DNA from: Epilithonimonas zeae
GTDB taxonomy: Bacteria; Bacteroidota; Bacteroidia; Flavobacteriales; Weeksellaceae
Reading direction: 5' to 3'
Length of the DNA stretch: 64,000 nt
Assembly: GCF_900141765.1 (NCBI RefSeq)
Contig: NZ_FSRK01000001.1
Location: 992,001 to 1,056,000, forward strand
Every line of letters begins with the position of its first letter. Positions within the stretch are counted from its first letter, which is position 1. The notes beneath the pieces were generated by a model, which was not told the DNA's origin, did no database searches, and worked only from the letters and a program-made list of their open reading frames with translations. Below are positions 40,838 to 49,449 of this stretch, one piece after another. The translations under genes and the position numbers were made by a program.

Positions 40838-42697
40838 ATGCTGAAAAAATACTTAATTGCAATCATTGCTTTTCCCACTATTCTGTCTGCACAAGCTCCG
40901 GAAGGTTATTACTCTGGAACAGAGAGTCTTTCTGGTTATGCTTTGAAGAGCAAACTTCACGATATCATCTCTACCAAGACTTACAATTATCATTATGATG
41001 ATTTGAAAACTTTGTATGGACAGACAGATATTGATAGGTATTATGATTACGACGTGAGTAATTCCACGTATTTATTAGATATTTATTCCAATAATCCCAC
41101 GGGAACTACAGCTTATCACTACACTCTTGCTAATATTATAGGAAGTGCAAACGCAGAAGGGCTTGGCTGGAATCGTGAACATATGATGCCGCAAAGTTCT
41201 TTCAATAGCGCTTATCCAATGTATTCTGATTTGTTTTTTGTAATTCCTACAGATGCAAGAATCAATCAGTTGAGAAGCAATTACCCTTATGGAAAAGCAG
41301 GTTCTACAGTTTATTATAATTTCACAAACGGCTCGAAACAAGCTGCCAATGGAACACCTAACGCAACTTATACAGGTCGGGTTTTTGAACCGATAGATGA
41401 GTTCAAAGGTGATATTGCAAGAAGTTTGCTTTATTATGCTGTGCGATATGAGGGGAAATTAGGTAGTTTCAATTTTACTACCAACGCCAATGACCCTACG
41501 AAAGATCAGAATCCTCTGGACGGAACTGAGGAAAAAGCATACGAAAATTGGTATGTTGCGATGTTGCTTTCTTGGCATCAATTAGATCCAGTTTCTCAGA
41601 GAGAGATTGATAGAAATAACTCTGTTTTTAATCTTCAAAAAAACAGAAATCCTTTTGTAGACCATCCGGAATGGGTTAGTTTGATTTGGAATCAGACACC
41701 AGGTAATATCGCGCCATCAGCACCATCTCAACTTTCTTTGGAAAGAAATTCTGCTTATTTTGTTAACCTAAACTGGCAGGCAAGTCCGGAAAATGATGTT
41801 TTGGGTTATAACATTTATCAAGATGGAGTTTTAGTCGCTAAATCTAAGACTACAACAATTTCTATCGACCATCTGACGCCATCTACAACTTATAATTTTA
41901 CCGTTAAAGCTTATGATAGTTCCTATTTGGAAAGTCCACAAAGCAATACGATGAACATTACAACTTTAGCATCCGATATCTTTGCTAAAGATTTACAGAT
42001 TATAAAATATTTGGAAGGAACCGGTGACAACAAAGCTTACGAAATTGTCAACAGGACCGGTCACAAAGTCAACCTTCAGGGCTATAAATTGTCTATACAA
42101 TTCAAAGGAACTGTATATTATTTCGAAAATCCTTTTGAACTGGAAGGCGAGGTAGAAAACAATCAAAGTTTTGTTGTCATTAATCCCAATGCAAACTTTA
42201 GTTGCTTCAATAATTCCAACGCGGCTTTTGTGACAGCTGCACCTTCTTTAACTTTTTCGGGAAGTAATTATGTGGATTTATCCTATAAGTCAACCACAAT
42301 TGATGCAATTGGTGTCAAAGGTCAAGATAATTCTAATGCCAACAAATCGTTTTATAGAAAGTCAGAAATCACCAATCCAACAGCTACTTTTGATATGAAT
42401 GAATGGACAAGTTACACGTCCGATTATTGTCAAGGTTTAGGTGTTTTGGGAATTAATGATATTGCGAATAGAACTTTCGATTTCAACATTTATCCAAATC
42501 CGGTTGTTAATCAGCTTAATGTCAATGGCGAAATCAGCAAGGCAAAATCGGCAAAAATCTATGACCTTTCTGGTAAACTTATAAAGGAAATCAGTAATCC
42601 TTTTGTTAATCGAAAATTGATTGATGTTCAGTCTTTACTTCCAAATACTTACATTTTGAATATCGATGGAAAATCGGTGAAGTTTATTAAGAAATAA
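40838..42697 (+). CDS. T9SS-secreted endonuclease I family protein
   Basis: A 619-residue secreted nuclease. After a signal peptide (YLIAIIAFPTILSAQ) comes an endonuclease_1 domain (residues 20-285) with the His-containing motif WNREHMMPQSS near 110, NYPYGKAGS and GDIARSLLYYAVRY. A fibronectin type III domain (about 285-375) follows, with PSAPSQLSLERNSAYFVNLN at its start. Next is a lamin-tail-like beta domain (about 380-535) and then a type IX secretion sorting domain from about 545 (FNIYPNPVVNQLNV to the end). It should degrade DNA or RNA outside the cell, presumably for nutrients or biofilm remodelling. Confidence 0.92.
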   Translation: MLKKYLIAIIAFPTILSAQAPEGYYSGTESLSGYALKSKLHDIISTKTYNYHYDDLKTLYGQTDIDRYYDYDVSNSTYLLDIYSNNPTGTTAYHYTLANIIGSANAEGLGWNREHMMPQSSFNSAYPMYSDLFFVIPTDARINQLRSNYPYGKAGSTVYYNFTNGSKQAANGTPNATYTGRVFEPIDEFKGDIARSLLYYAVRYEGKLGSFNFTTNANDPTKDQNPLDGTEEKAYENWYVAMLLSWHQLDPVSQREIDRNNSVFNLQKNRNPFVDHPEWVSLIWNQTPGNIAPSAPSQLSLERNSAYFVNLNWQASPENDVLGYNIYQDGVLVAKSKTTTISIDHLTPSTTYNFTVKAYDSSYLESPQSNTMNITTLASDIFAKDLQIIKYLEGTGDNKAYEIVNRTGHKVNLQGYKLSIQFKGTVYYFENPFELEGEVENNQSFVVINPNANFSCFNNSNAAFVTAAPSLTFSGSNYVDLSYKSTTIDAIGVKGQDNSNANKSFYRKSEITNPTATFDMNEWTSYTSDYCQGLGVLGINDIANRTFDFNIYPNPVVNQLNVNGEISKAKSAKIYDLSGKLIKEISNPFVNRKLIDVQSLLPNTYILNIDGKSVKFIKK

Positions 42698-42720
42698 ATT
42701 CGTTTTTAGAATAAATTTAG

Positions 42721-42748
42721 AAAAGCATTTCAAATCTGAAATGCTTTT
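42721..42748. terminator. Bidirectional terminator between nuclease and SMUG2-like genes
   Basis: AAAAGCATTTCA (42721-42732) pairs with TGAAATGCTTTT (42737-42748) around AATC, then a T run. It serves the convergent genes on both sides. Confidence 0.88.
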
Positions 42749-43447
42749 TTATTTTTTAAGATTATTAAGAGCCAGAATGTATTTATCAATATACAATTGC
42801 TTTTCTTTCGATTTGTATTGCTGAATGTATCTTGGATGTTCTAATATTTTCAACTCATCAAACAGCTTGGCTTCACTATTTAATTTCTGAATAAAATCTG
42901 CATTTTTCTTTCCCAAAATAAAAACTTTTGAAGTATCGATTCCTAAACTGATATGCTTTTTTAAAGAATCGATCATGAAATCTTTTACCATTTCGAAGAG
43001 CATTTTGTCATCATAATAGTTTGCATTAATCCATTTGTTTTCTTTGATTTTTCTGATGATCGCCAAAGGAAAGGGAGAATTGATGTAAAAGTTTTTGTAG
43101 AAAAGTTCTGCACCTCCGAAGGCTTCAATCATATCGTACATAAAAACTGAAGAAATCTCGTGCGTGTATGCAGATTTCATTTCGATTCCACAAATATCTT
43201 TCAATCGTTTCGTGTCTGTAAAAGGAACTCCTGTTACACCGGCGCCGTGTCTACTTGGATTAATTCCGATGATGAATTTCCTAATCTCAGAATCATTATA
43301 ATATTTGTGATAAAATTGTTGCATTACATCCAAAGTTTCGGGATTATCCAAGTAAGGATTTAAAACCCGAAATCCATCCGGAAGTAAACCGGAATATTTT
43401 AGATTGAGATTAAAATCAATCACTTTTTCACCAAAAGTTTCTTTCAT
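42749..43447 (-). CDS. SMUG2-type DNA glycosylase family protein
   Basis: A 232-residue protein of the uracil-DNA glycosylase superfamily. IIGINPSRHGAGVTGVPFTD near residues 59-78 is the catalytic motif region (G-I-N-P-x-R type) and LEHPRYIQQY near 200 is the second, DNA-contacting motif. Superfamily members remove uracil or other damaged bases from DNA. The SMUG2 group is assigned from these two motifs; activity is not demonstrated. It is divergent from purC. Confidence 0.8.
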   Translation of the reverse strand: MKETFGEKVIDFNLNLKYSGLLPDGFRVLNPYLDNPETLDVMQQFYHKYYNDSEIRKFIIGINPSRHGAGVTGVPFTDTKRLKDICGIEMKSAYTHEISSVFMYDMIEAFGGAELFYKNFYINSPFPLAIIRKIKENKWINANYYDDKMLFEMVKDFMIDSLKKHISLGIDTSKVFILGKKNADFIQKLNSEAKLFDELKILEHPRYIQQYKSKEKQLYIDKYILALNNLKK

Positions 43448-43556
43448 AAATTAGATTTAGCACCTTCTTTTAATCAAGATTAATACCTAACAACTGTTTG
43501 TTAATCAATAATTATTACTGAATTTATAATTTTATAAAAAAGAAATATAAAATTCG

Positions 43557-43564
43557 TAAATTTG
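43557..43564 (+). promoter_or_regulatory. -7 element for the purC-purF operon
   Basis: TAAATTTG, an exact match. Transcription would begin near 43571, upstream of both possible purC starts. Confidence 0.5.
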
Positions 43565-43641
43565 TGCATAAATCTAATAGTAAAAAAGTTTAAATGGAAA
43601 TTGCTTCGTGGCAAATTCCGTTTAAAAAAATGAAAGTAATT

Positions 43642-44364
43642 ATGAGTCAAAAGAAAGAAATGCTTTACGAAGGTAAAGCTAAACAGGTTTTTGCTACCGA
43701 TAAACCTGACGAAGTCGTTGTACGTTACAAAGATGATGCTACGGCTTTCAATGCACAAAAACGCGGCCAGTTCGATAGAAAGGGCGAACTGAACAATGCG
43801 ATCTCTACACTAATATTTGGTTATCTTATCGAAAACGGAATCCCAACACACTTCATTTCAAAACTGGATGACAGAGAGCAGTTGGTAAAAAAAGTAGACA
43901 TTATTCCTTTGGAAATGGTTGTTCGCAACTATGTTGCGGGAAGTATGGCTCAGAGATTAGGCGTGGAAGAAGGTTTGAAATCACCTGTCACTATTTTTGA
44001 TCTTTGCTATAAAAAAGATGAATTAGGAGACCCGTTGATTAACGACCATCACGCTGTTTTTCTTGGTGCAGCAACCTATGAAGAACTGAATGAAATGTAT
44101 GCTTTGACAGATAAGATCAATCAATTATTGATTGCTTTATTTGACAGAGCTAATGTTATTCTTGTAGATTTCAAAATCGAATTAGGAAAAACTTCTGATG
44201 GCAAAATTGTTTTGGCAGACGAGATTTCTCCGGACACTTGTAGACTTTGGGACAAGGATACAATGAAAAAGCTTGACAAAGACAGATTCCGAAGAGATTT
44301 GGGCGAAATCACAGAAGCTTATGTCGAGATTTACAACAGATTACAAACCGCTTTAGAAAAATAA
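43642..44364 (+). CDS. purC: Phosphoribosylaminoimidazole-succinocarboxamide synthase
   Basis: A 240-residue SAICAR synthetase of de novo purine synthesis, which joins aspartate to CAIR using ATP. Typical motifs are MLYEGKAKQVFATD, RGQFDRKGELNNAIS near 48-62, EMVVRNYVAGSMAQRLGVEE near 91-110 and DEISPDTCRLWD near 193-204. I start at 43642 (MSQKKEML) because the family begins close to YEGKAK; an in-frame ATG at 43594 would add 16 residues with no family counterpart. purF follows 20 bp later. Confidence 0.95.
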   Translation: MSQKKEMLYEGKAKQVFATDKPDEVVVRYKDDATAFNAQKRGQFDRKGELNNAISTLIFGYLIENGIPTHFISKLDDREQLVKKVDIIPLEMVVRNYVAGSMAQRLGVEEGLKSPVTIFDLCYKKDELGDPLINDHHAVFLGAATYEELNEMYALTDKINQLLIALFDRANVILVDFKIELGKTSDGKIVLADEISPDTCRLWDKDTMKKLDKDRFRRDLGEITEAYVEIYNRLQTALEK

Positions 44365-44384
44365 AAATCCGAGATTAAATAAAA

Positions 44385-45908
44385 ATGGATTTAGAATTTC
44401 AAAAATATAGCACATTACCGAAATACGCATTTCAAAACCGCTATGAGGAATTCGAAGAAGCCAAACATCTTTCCAAAGAACAAAAGGATGAACATTACCC
44501 TTTCGACAAAATGGAAGAAGAATGTGGCGTTTTCGGGTTGCACTCTACAGAAACACAGGATACATTTTCGCTTTCCCAATTCGGACTTTTTGCACTGCAA
44601 CATCGTGGCCAGGAAGCTTGTGGAATTGCTGTAGGAAATAACGGAAAAATACTTTCTGTAAAAGATGAAGGTTTGGTTTTAGACGTTTTCAAGTCGATAG
44701 AAGAACCGGAAAAATTTATGGGAAGTACGGTTATCGGACATACGAGATATACGACTGCAGGAGATAAAAAGAAATATAATTTTCAGCCATTTTTTGCCAA
44801 GAACGAATATGACCAAATCATCCTTTCTATCGCACATAATGGAAATTTGACCAATGCAAAACAACTTAGAAAAGAATTAGAAGATGAAGGTGTGGTTTTC
44901 CGTGCAACTTCTGATACCGAGGTTATTTTAAGATTGATACAAAAAAATCTTGACCTTGGACTTCGTGGCGCAATCAAAGCGACGATGGAAAAAATCGAAG
45001 GTGCTTATTCTGTGGTTGGGATTACAAGAAATAAGTTTTTTGCGTTCAGAGATTTCAACGGAATCCGACCTTTGGTTTTAGGTGCAATTGACGAAAATAC
45101 CTTTGTTGTAGCATCTGAAAGTTGTGCGCTGGATGGAGTAGGAGCACAATATGTGCGTGATATTTTACCTGGCGAAATAGTTTATACAAGCGATAACGAA
45201 AAAGGTTTGCAATCCTATTTGGTTAAGGATGATTGTGTCAACAAGATTTGTGCTTTCGAATATATTTATTTCGCAAGACCAGATTCTACATTAGAAGGAA
45301 TTAATGTTCACGAAGTTCGTGAAAAATCAGGAATGAAGATCTGGGAGCAGGCTCCGGTGGATGCAGATATTGTGATTGGAGTTCCAGATTCTGGAGTTCC
45401 TGCTGCGATTGGCTTTTCCAAGGCTTCTGGTATTCCTTTCAGGCCGGTTTTGATTAAGAACCGTTACATTGGACGTTCGTTCATCATTCCGTCACAAGAG
45501 ATGAGAGAGCATTTTGTAAATCTGAAACTCAATCCAATCGTTTCCGAGATGAAGGATAAAAGAGTGGTGATTATTGATGATTCTATCGTTCGTGGAACCA
45601 CTTCTAAACGTCTCGTGAAAATTCTGAAAAATGCAGGTGTAAAAGAAATTCACTTCAGAAGTGTATCTCCTCCAATTATTGCGCCTTGCTTTTTGGGAAT
45701 TGATACGCCGACAAAAGACGATTTGATTTCTGCCAATATGAACAAAGAAGAACTTAGGAAATATCTGGATGTTGACAGTTTAGAATTTCTAAGTGTTGAC
45801 AATTTGATTAATATTTTAGGCTCACCTAATCATTGTTTCGGATGTTTCACAGAGAAATATCCAGTTAAAAATCCAGACGAATTAGCCTTTGTTGACCAAG
45901 GTGATTAA
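44385..45908 (+). CDS. purF: Amidophosphoribosyltransferase
   Basis: A 507-residue enzyme that makes 5-phosphoribosylamine from PRPP and glutamine, the first committed step of purine synthesis. The glutaminase nucleophile is Cys47 in EEECGVFG, so the region before it (46 residues) is long for a cleaved propeptide or an extension. LQHRGQEACGIAV near 73, HNGNL near 150 and the PRPP loop VVIIDDSIVRGTTS near 394 are clear. The C-terminal CFGCF matches family members. It is the second gene of the purC-purF operon and ends at a strong terminator 130 bp downstream. Confidence 0.95.
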   Translation: MDLEFQKYSTLPKYAFQNRYEEFEEAKHLSKEQKDEHYPFDKMEEECGVFGLHSTETQDTFSLSQFGLFALQHRGQEACGIAVGNNGKILSVKDEGLVLDVFKSIEEPEKFMGSTVIGHTRYTTAGDKKKYNFQPFFAKNEYDQIILSIAHNGNLTNAKQLRKELEDEGVVFRATSDTEVILRLIQKNLDLGLRGAIKATMEKIEGAYSVVGITRNKFFAFRDFNGIRPLVLGAIDENTFVVASESCALDGVGAQYVRDILPGEIVYTSDNEKGLQSYLVKDDCVNKICAFEYIYFARPDSTLEGINVHEVREKSGMKIWEQAPVDADIVIGVPDSGVPAAIGFSKASGIPFRPVLIKNRYIGRSFIIPSQEMREHFVNLKLNPIVSEMKDKRVVIIDDSIVRGTTSKRLVKILKNAGVKEIHFRSVSPPIIAPCFLGIDTPTKDDLISANMNKEELRKYLDVDSLEFLSVDNLINILGSPNHCFGCFTEKYPVKNPDELAFVDQGD

Positions 45909-45912
45909 ATTT

Positions 45913-46010
45913 TGGGCAGCTTTTTCCGTCTTCTGCTCCCAATCTTTTTACTCCACTATGTTGCGTAAAAAGGATTTCCGCTCAAGCCGGGCTGCTGCAA
46001 TTCGCTGATT
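45913..46010 (+). repeat. Dispersed intergenic repeat, GGGCAGC...GCTGC family, copy 4
   Basis: In the 375-bp gap 45909-46283. TGGGCAGCTTTTTCCGTC, CTCCCAATC, ACTCCACTATGTTGCGTAA, AAAGGATTTCCG and CTCAAGCCGGGCTGCTGC. It matches the copy at 7831-7958 closely in its right half. Confidence 0.78.
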
Positions 46011-46038
46011 GAGTTGTGTGGTAGAAATCAATTACAAG

Positions 46039-46071
46039 AAACCGCCAAACAAATTATTTGTTTGGCGGTTT
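46039..46071 (+). terminator. Terminator of the purC-purF operon
   Basis: AAACCGCCAAACAAA (46039-46053) pairs perfectly with TTTGTTTGGCGGTTT (46057-46071) around TTA, followed by a T run. Confidence 0.9.
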
Positions 46072-46092
46072 TTTTACGTCAGATAATCCTTA

Positions 46093-46220
46093 AAAACAAA
46101 AAACCCCAACCGAGGTTGGGGTAAAAACTAATAACCATGAAAACTCAAATTAAACATGAGAATCGATTCATTTGTTACAAATACTGTGCCAAATAATAGC
46201 GTTTCCCAGAAAAGAATTTC
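46093..46220 (-). ncRNA. Possible small RNA on the minus strand
   Basis: No protein gene lies on the minus strand here. There is a TAGATTTG promoter element (46234-46227 on the minus strand) with TTG 22 bp upstream. About 105 nt after the predicted start is a GC-rich hairpin, ACCCCAAC/GTTGGGGT (46122-46103), followed by TTTTTTGTTTTT. That makes a promoter, a roughly 125-nt transcript and a terminator, all lying between purF and ndk. It contains the palindromes GAATCGATTC and ATTTGTTACAAAT. No known RNA family was recognised. Confidence 0.35.
46103..46122 (-). terminator. Minus-strand terminator in the purF-ndk gap
   Basis: ACCCCAAC pairs with GTTGGGGT around CGAG. The T run (TTTTTTGTTTTT) is on the minus strand only. 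It ends no annotated gene, only the proposed small RNA. Confidence 0.6.
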
Positions 46221-46226
46221 CGAGGA

Positions 46227-46259
46227 CAAATCTAAGGAAAAAATATTGTAAATTTGCAA
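46227..46259 (-). promoter_or_regulatory. Minus-strand promoter-like element in the purF-ndk gap
   Basis: TTG (46259-46257) and TAGATTTG (46234-46227) on the minus strand, 22 bp apart. It overlaps the plus-strand ndk -7 element, so the two could compete. Confidence 0.35.
46249..46256 (+). promoter_or_regulatory. -7 element for ndk
   Basis: TAAATTTG, an exact match, 28 bp before the ATG at 46284. Confidence 0.5.
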
Positions 46260-46283
46260 CACTTTAAAATAAAATTAAAATAA

Positions 46284-46703
46284 ATGTCAGGAAAAATCAC
46301 ATTTACCATGATTAAGCCAGATGCAGTTGCAGATGGCCACATTGGTGCGATTCTTGGAAAAATCAGTGAGGCTGGTTTTAAAATCAAAGCTTTGAAATTG
46401 ACGCAACTTACGGTTGCTGATGCAAAAAAATTCTATGAGGTACACGCAGAAAGACCTTTCTATGGAGAATTAGTTGACTTTATGTCTTCTGGACCTATCG
46501 TAGCTGCGGTTCTTGAGAAAGATAATGCGGTAGAAGATTTCAGAACTACAATTGGTGCTACAAACCCTGCTGAAGCGGCTGAAGGAACTATCAGAAAAAT
46601 TTTCGCAAGAAGCATCGGAGAAAATGCTGTTCACGGTTCTGACTCTGACGAGAACGCTCTTATCGAAGCTCAATTCCATTTTTCAGGGAGAGAGATTTTC
46701 TAA
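46284..46703 (+). CDS. ndk: Nucleoside diphosphate kinase
   Basis: A 139-residue enzyme that equilibrates nucleoside di- and triphosphates through a phosphohistidine. The active-site His is in [12 protein letters not shown] near residue 113. [13 protein letters not shown] near 5-17 and [16 protein letters not shown] near 55 are the usual motifs. A normal length. It is transcribed alone between its own promoter and the terminator 46725-46755. Confidence 0.97.
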   Translation: MSGKITFTMIKPDAVADGHIGAILGKISEAGFKIKALKLTQLTVADAKKFYEVHAERPFYGELVDFMSSGPIVAAVLEKDNAVEDFRTTIGATNPAEAAEGTIRKIFARSIGENAVHGSDSDENALIEAQFHFSGREIF

Positions 46704-46724
46704 TTTCTTCTGAAAATTAAATAT

Positions 46725-46755
46725 AAAATAGGCTATCAGTTTGATAGCCTATTTT
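46725..46755. terminator. Terminator of ndk
   Basis: AAAATAGGCTATCA (46725-46738) pairs perfectly with TGATAGCCTATTTT (46742-46755) around GTT, followed by more T. Confidence 0.9.
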
Positions 46756-46773
46756 TTTTGTGATATTTTGTCA

Positions 46774-46882
46774 TTAGCCCCCGATTGGGAACGGCATCCT
46801 TTTTTGTCTTTGTTGAAAATTTTCTTTTGAAGACAAAATGTCTGAGACAAAAAAGATATAGTGGACAGCGGGATTAAGCTCC
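46774..46882 (+). repeat. Dispersed repeat, AGCCCCGATTG...AGCGGG family, copy 2
   Basis: TTAGCCCCCGATTGGGAACG, GCATCCTTTTTTG, a hairpin of TTTTGTCTT and AAGACAAAA, AAAAAAGATATAGTGG, ACAGCGGGATTAAGCTCC. It runs right up to the rpe stop codon (TAG, 46884-46882), so the repeat edge forms the gene end. The other copy is at 24911-24972. Confidence 0.8.
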
Positions 46883-47532
46883 TAAATTTTTAAAAGTTCA
46901 ATGGTCTTCTCGGGATTTTCTGAAGAGAAAACGGCATTTCCTGCTACTAAAACGTCTGCGCCAGCTTCGAAGAGTTTGGATGCATTGTCCAGATTCACAC
47001 CACCATCAATTTGGATTAGTGCAGTAGAATTGTTGCTCAAAATCAGATCTTTGGTTTCGCTAATTTTTTTATATGTGTTCTGGATGAATTTTTGACCACC
47101 AAACCCTGGATTAACGCTCATCAATAAAACCAAATCAACATCAGCAATGATATCTTCCAACATCAAAACCGGTGTTGCAGGATTGAGAACAACGCCAGCT
47201 TTTGCGCCTTTGCTCTGAATCAAATGGATAGTTCTGTGAAGATGTGTACACGCTTCGAAATGTACGGAAACCAAATCTGCTCCGTAATCTATAAATTCTT
47301 CGACATATTTTTCTGGTTCCAAAATCATCAAATGGACATCTACGAATTTTTTGGTGTGTTGCTGAACGGTTTTCATTACTGGAAATCCGAAAGAGATATT
47401 TGGGACAAAACGTCCGTCCATCACATCTACATGAAGCCAATCGGCCTGAGAGTTGTTTAGCATCTCTATGTCTTTCTGTAGATTTCCAAAATCCGCAGAG
47501 AGAAGGGAAGGTGCTATAAGCTTGTTTTTCAT
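46882..47532 (-). CDS. rpe: Ribulose-phosphate 3-epimerase
   Basis: A 216-residue TIM barrel that interconverts ribulose-5-phosphate and xylulose-5-phosphate. Motifs are APSLLSADFGNL near residues 7-18, LHVDVMDGRFVPNISFG near 34-50 with the metal His/Asp, DVHLMILEPEKYVEEF near 69, and MSVNPGFGGQKFI near 138-150. The second catalytic Asp is in QIDGGV near 175. It is downstream of the M42 peptidase gene by 24 bp on the same strand. Confidence 0.96.
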   Translation of the reverse strand: MKNKLIAPSLLSADFGNLQKDIEMLNNSQADWLHVDVMDGRFVPNISFGFPVMKTVQQHTKKFVDVHLMILEPEKYVEEFIDYGADLVSVHFEACTHLHRTIHLIQSKGAKAGVVLNPATPVLMLEDIIADVDLVLLMSVNPGFGGQKFIQNTYKKISETKDLILSNNSTALIQIDGGVNLDNASKLFEAGADVLVAGNAVFSSENPEKTIELLKI

Positions 47533-47556
47533 TTTTATACTTACTTTTTTACTTTA

Positions 47557-48633
47557 TTAATGATATTTCAATTTCATAGTTGGTTCTATTTTCAGAAGGC
47601 TTTCGTAAATCAATTTGATAACATTCGAAACATCTTCCTTTGAAACCATTTCCACAGTTGTGTGCATATATCGCAAAGGTAAAGAAATCAATGCGCTTGG
47701 AACACCACCATTGGAATGCGCAAATGCATCTGTGTCAGTTCCTGTTGCTCTACTTGCTGCAGCTCTTTGGAAAGGGATTTCTTTTTCTTTTGCTGTATCA
47801 ATAATCAATTCACGAATCGTGTGATGAACACTTGGCGCAAAGAAAACTACTGGTCCATCGCCACATTTTTGGTCGCCTTCTTTTTTCTTTTCGATCATTG
47901 GTGTAGTTGTGTCGTGTGTCACATCTGTCACAATGGCAATATTTGGTTTGATGGTGTCAGCAATCATATCTGCGCCATAAAGTCCAACTTCTTCCTGAAC
48001 CGAGTTGGTAACATATAGTCCAAAAGGTAGTTCTTTCTTGTTTTCTTTCAAAAGTCTTGCAACTTCTGCAATCATAAATCCACCAATTCTGTTATCCAAA
48101 GCTCGGCAAACAAAATATCTGTCATTCAATTCAAAAAACTCATCGGGATAAGTTATCATACAACCTACGAAAATTCCCAATTCTTCTACTTCTTTTTTTG
48201 AAGTTGCGCCACAATCTATGAAGATATTATCAATTTTTGGAGTCGGTTCGTTTTGATTGGCGCTTCTTGTATGGATTGCCGGCCAGCCAAAAACACCTTT
48301 TACGATACCTTTTTCTCCGTGAATATGGACTACTTTTGAAGGAGCAATTGTTTGATCGGAGCCTCCGTTTCTGATGACGTAGATTAAGCCATCATCCGTT
48401 ATGTAGTTTACGTACCAGCTAATTTCGTCGGCGTGCGCTTCTATAACCACTTTGAAATCGGCTTCTGGGTTGATGATTCCGTAAGCTGTTCCATAATGGT
48501 CCACTTCGATTTTATCTACATAAGGTTTGATGTAATCCATCCAGATTTTTTGACCTTTGTGTTCGTATCCGGTAGGAGAGGCGGTGTTTAGATATTCTTC
48601 TAAGAATTTAATTGATGTATTTTCGAATTTCAT
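47557..48633 (-). CDS. M42 family metallopeptidase
   Basis: A 358-residue co-catalytic zinc aminopeptidase of the glutamyl aminopeptidase/FrvX type. The metal and catalytic residues are visible: VIEAHADEISWYV near residues 62-74 (His, Asp), CRALDNRIGG near 180 (Asp), VQEEVGLYGA near 214 (paired Glu), IVTDVTHD near 236 (Asp) and HSNGGVPSAL near 312 (His). TASPTGYEHKGQ opens the protein. Such enzymes act as large oligomeric shells in the cytoplasm to trim peptides. It is followed by rpe on the same strand. Confidence 0.92.
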   Translation of the reverse strand: MKFENTSIKFLEEYLNTASPTGYEHKGQKIWMDYIKPYVDKIEVDHYGTAYGIINPEADFKVVIEAHADEISWYVNYITDDGLIYVIRNGGSDQTIAPSKVVHIHGEKGIVKGVFGWPAIHTRSANQNEPTPKIDNIFIDCGATSKKEVEELGIFVGCMITYPDEFFELNDRYFVCRALDNRIGGFMIAEVARLLKENKKELPFGLYVTNSVQEEVGLYGADMIADTIKPNIAIVTDVTHDTTTPMIEKKKEGDQKCGDGPVVFFAPSVHHTIRELIIDTAKEKEIPFQRAAASRATGTDTDAFAHSNGGVPSALISLPLRYMHTTVEMVSKEDVSNVIKLIYESLLKIEPTMKLKYH

Positions 48634-48678
48634 ATAAGAAGGGAATGATTTTTGATGTTAATTTTTGTTAATTTTATT

Positions 48679-49398
48679 ATGAGAGTAAAAGTAATGATTT
48701 TTGGTAAATTGATTCCGATTCTTTTAACGTTTGTTGGTGTATTTTGTTTTTCGCAACAAGATACTTTGCAGGTGAAATCATTTGATGATATTCCAAAGAG
48801 CAAATTGAAAAAGGATGAGTTCGGGAATGAGTATTACTATGATGAAGCTCAGAAAGCTAAAATCTATAAAATAAATGGAGAACAAGTCATTGTAATGGAT
48901 GAATTGACTCTTAGAGCTAATCCACATTTTAATAATCAATTGGATAGAAATTATTATTTCTTCCTTAATAAAAAACTGAATCGTGTTTATCCATTATTTT
49001 TGGATGCTTTAGAACAGTATCGTGCTATTCAGAAAGAAAGTGCTAATATGAAAGGCTCCGACAGAAGCCGTTATATGAAACAGAGACAAACAGAATTGGC
49101 GGCCAACTATGAGAAACAGTTGAGAAACTTAACAACTTCCGAAGGTCAGGTTTTTGCTAAACTAATGAATAGAGCGACTGGAAAGACAGTTTACGAAATC
49201 ATCAAAGAACTAAGAGGTGGCTGGAGTGCTTTTTGGTGGAATGTGAAAGGAAATATCGCCGATGTTAGTTTGAAAACGCCTTATGATCCACATAGATTCA
49301 GGGATGACCTTTTTGTTGAATCTCTTCTACAGTCTAACTGGAATCTTGGTTATCTCCAACCTTATCCGGGTGCTAGTGATTATAAAGTCAATAAATAG
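48679..49398 (+). CDS. DUF4294 protein with signal peptide
   Basis: A 239-residue exported protein. I start at the ATG at 48679 (MRVKVMIFGKLIPILLTF), which gives a clean signal peptide ending near FCFSQQ. A TTG at 48652 in frame would put extra hydrophobic residues in front. The mature part is charged and helical, with NEYYYDEAQKAKIYKINGEQ, YYFFLNKKLNRVYPLFLDAL and the ending YDPHRFRDDLFVESLLQ, which are DUF4294 hallmarks. Function unknown. It lies divergent from the M42 gene, 45 bp away. Confidence 0.82.
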   Translation: MRVKVMIFGKLIPILLTFVGVFCFSQQDTLQVKSFDDIPKSKLKKDEFGNEYYYDEAQKAKIYKINGEQVIVMDELTLRANPHFNNQLDRNYYFFLNKKLNRVYPLFLDALEQYRAIQKESANMKGSDRSRYMKQRQTELAANYEKQLRNLTTSEGQVFAKLMNRATGKTVYEIIKELRGGWSAFWWNVKGNIADVSLKTPYDPHRFRDDLFVESLLQSNWNLGYLQPYPGASDYKVNK

Positions 49399-49399
49399 A

Positions 49400-49428
49400 A
49401 AAATGCATTACAAAACGTAATGCATTTT
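49400..49428. terminator. Terminator between DUF4294 and LolA-like genes
   Basis: AAAATGCATTA (49400-49410) pairs with TAATGCATTTT (49418-49428) around CAAAACG, with a T run on the plus strand. Convergent genes on both sides. Confidence 0.85.
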
Positions 49429-49449
49429 TTTATTTTAAATTATACATAT

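Noticed and set aside
46139-46198. A 19-codon plus-strand frame (MKTQIKHENRF...) in the purF-ndk gap
   Set aside because: No ribosome-binding or promoter signal points to it, and the hairpin before it has its T run on the other strand.
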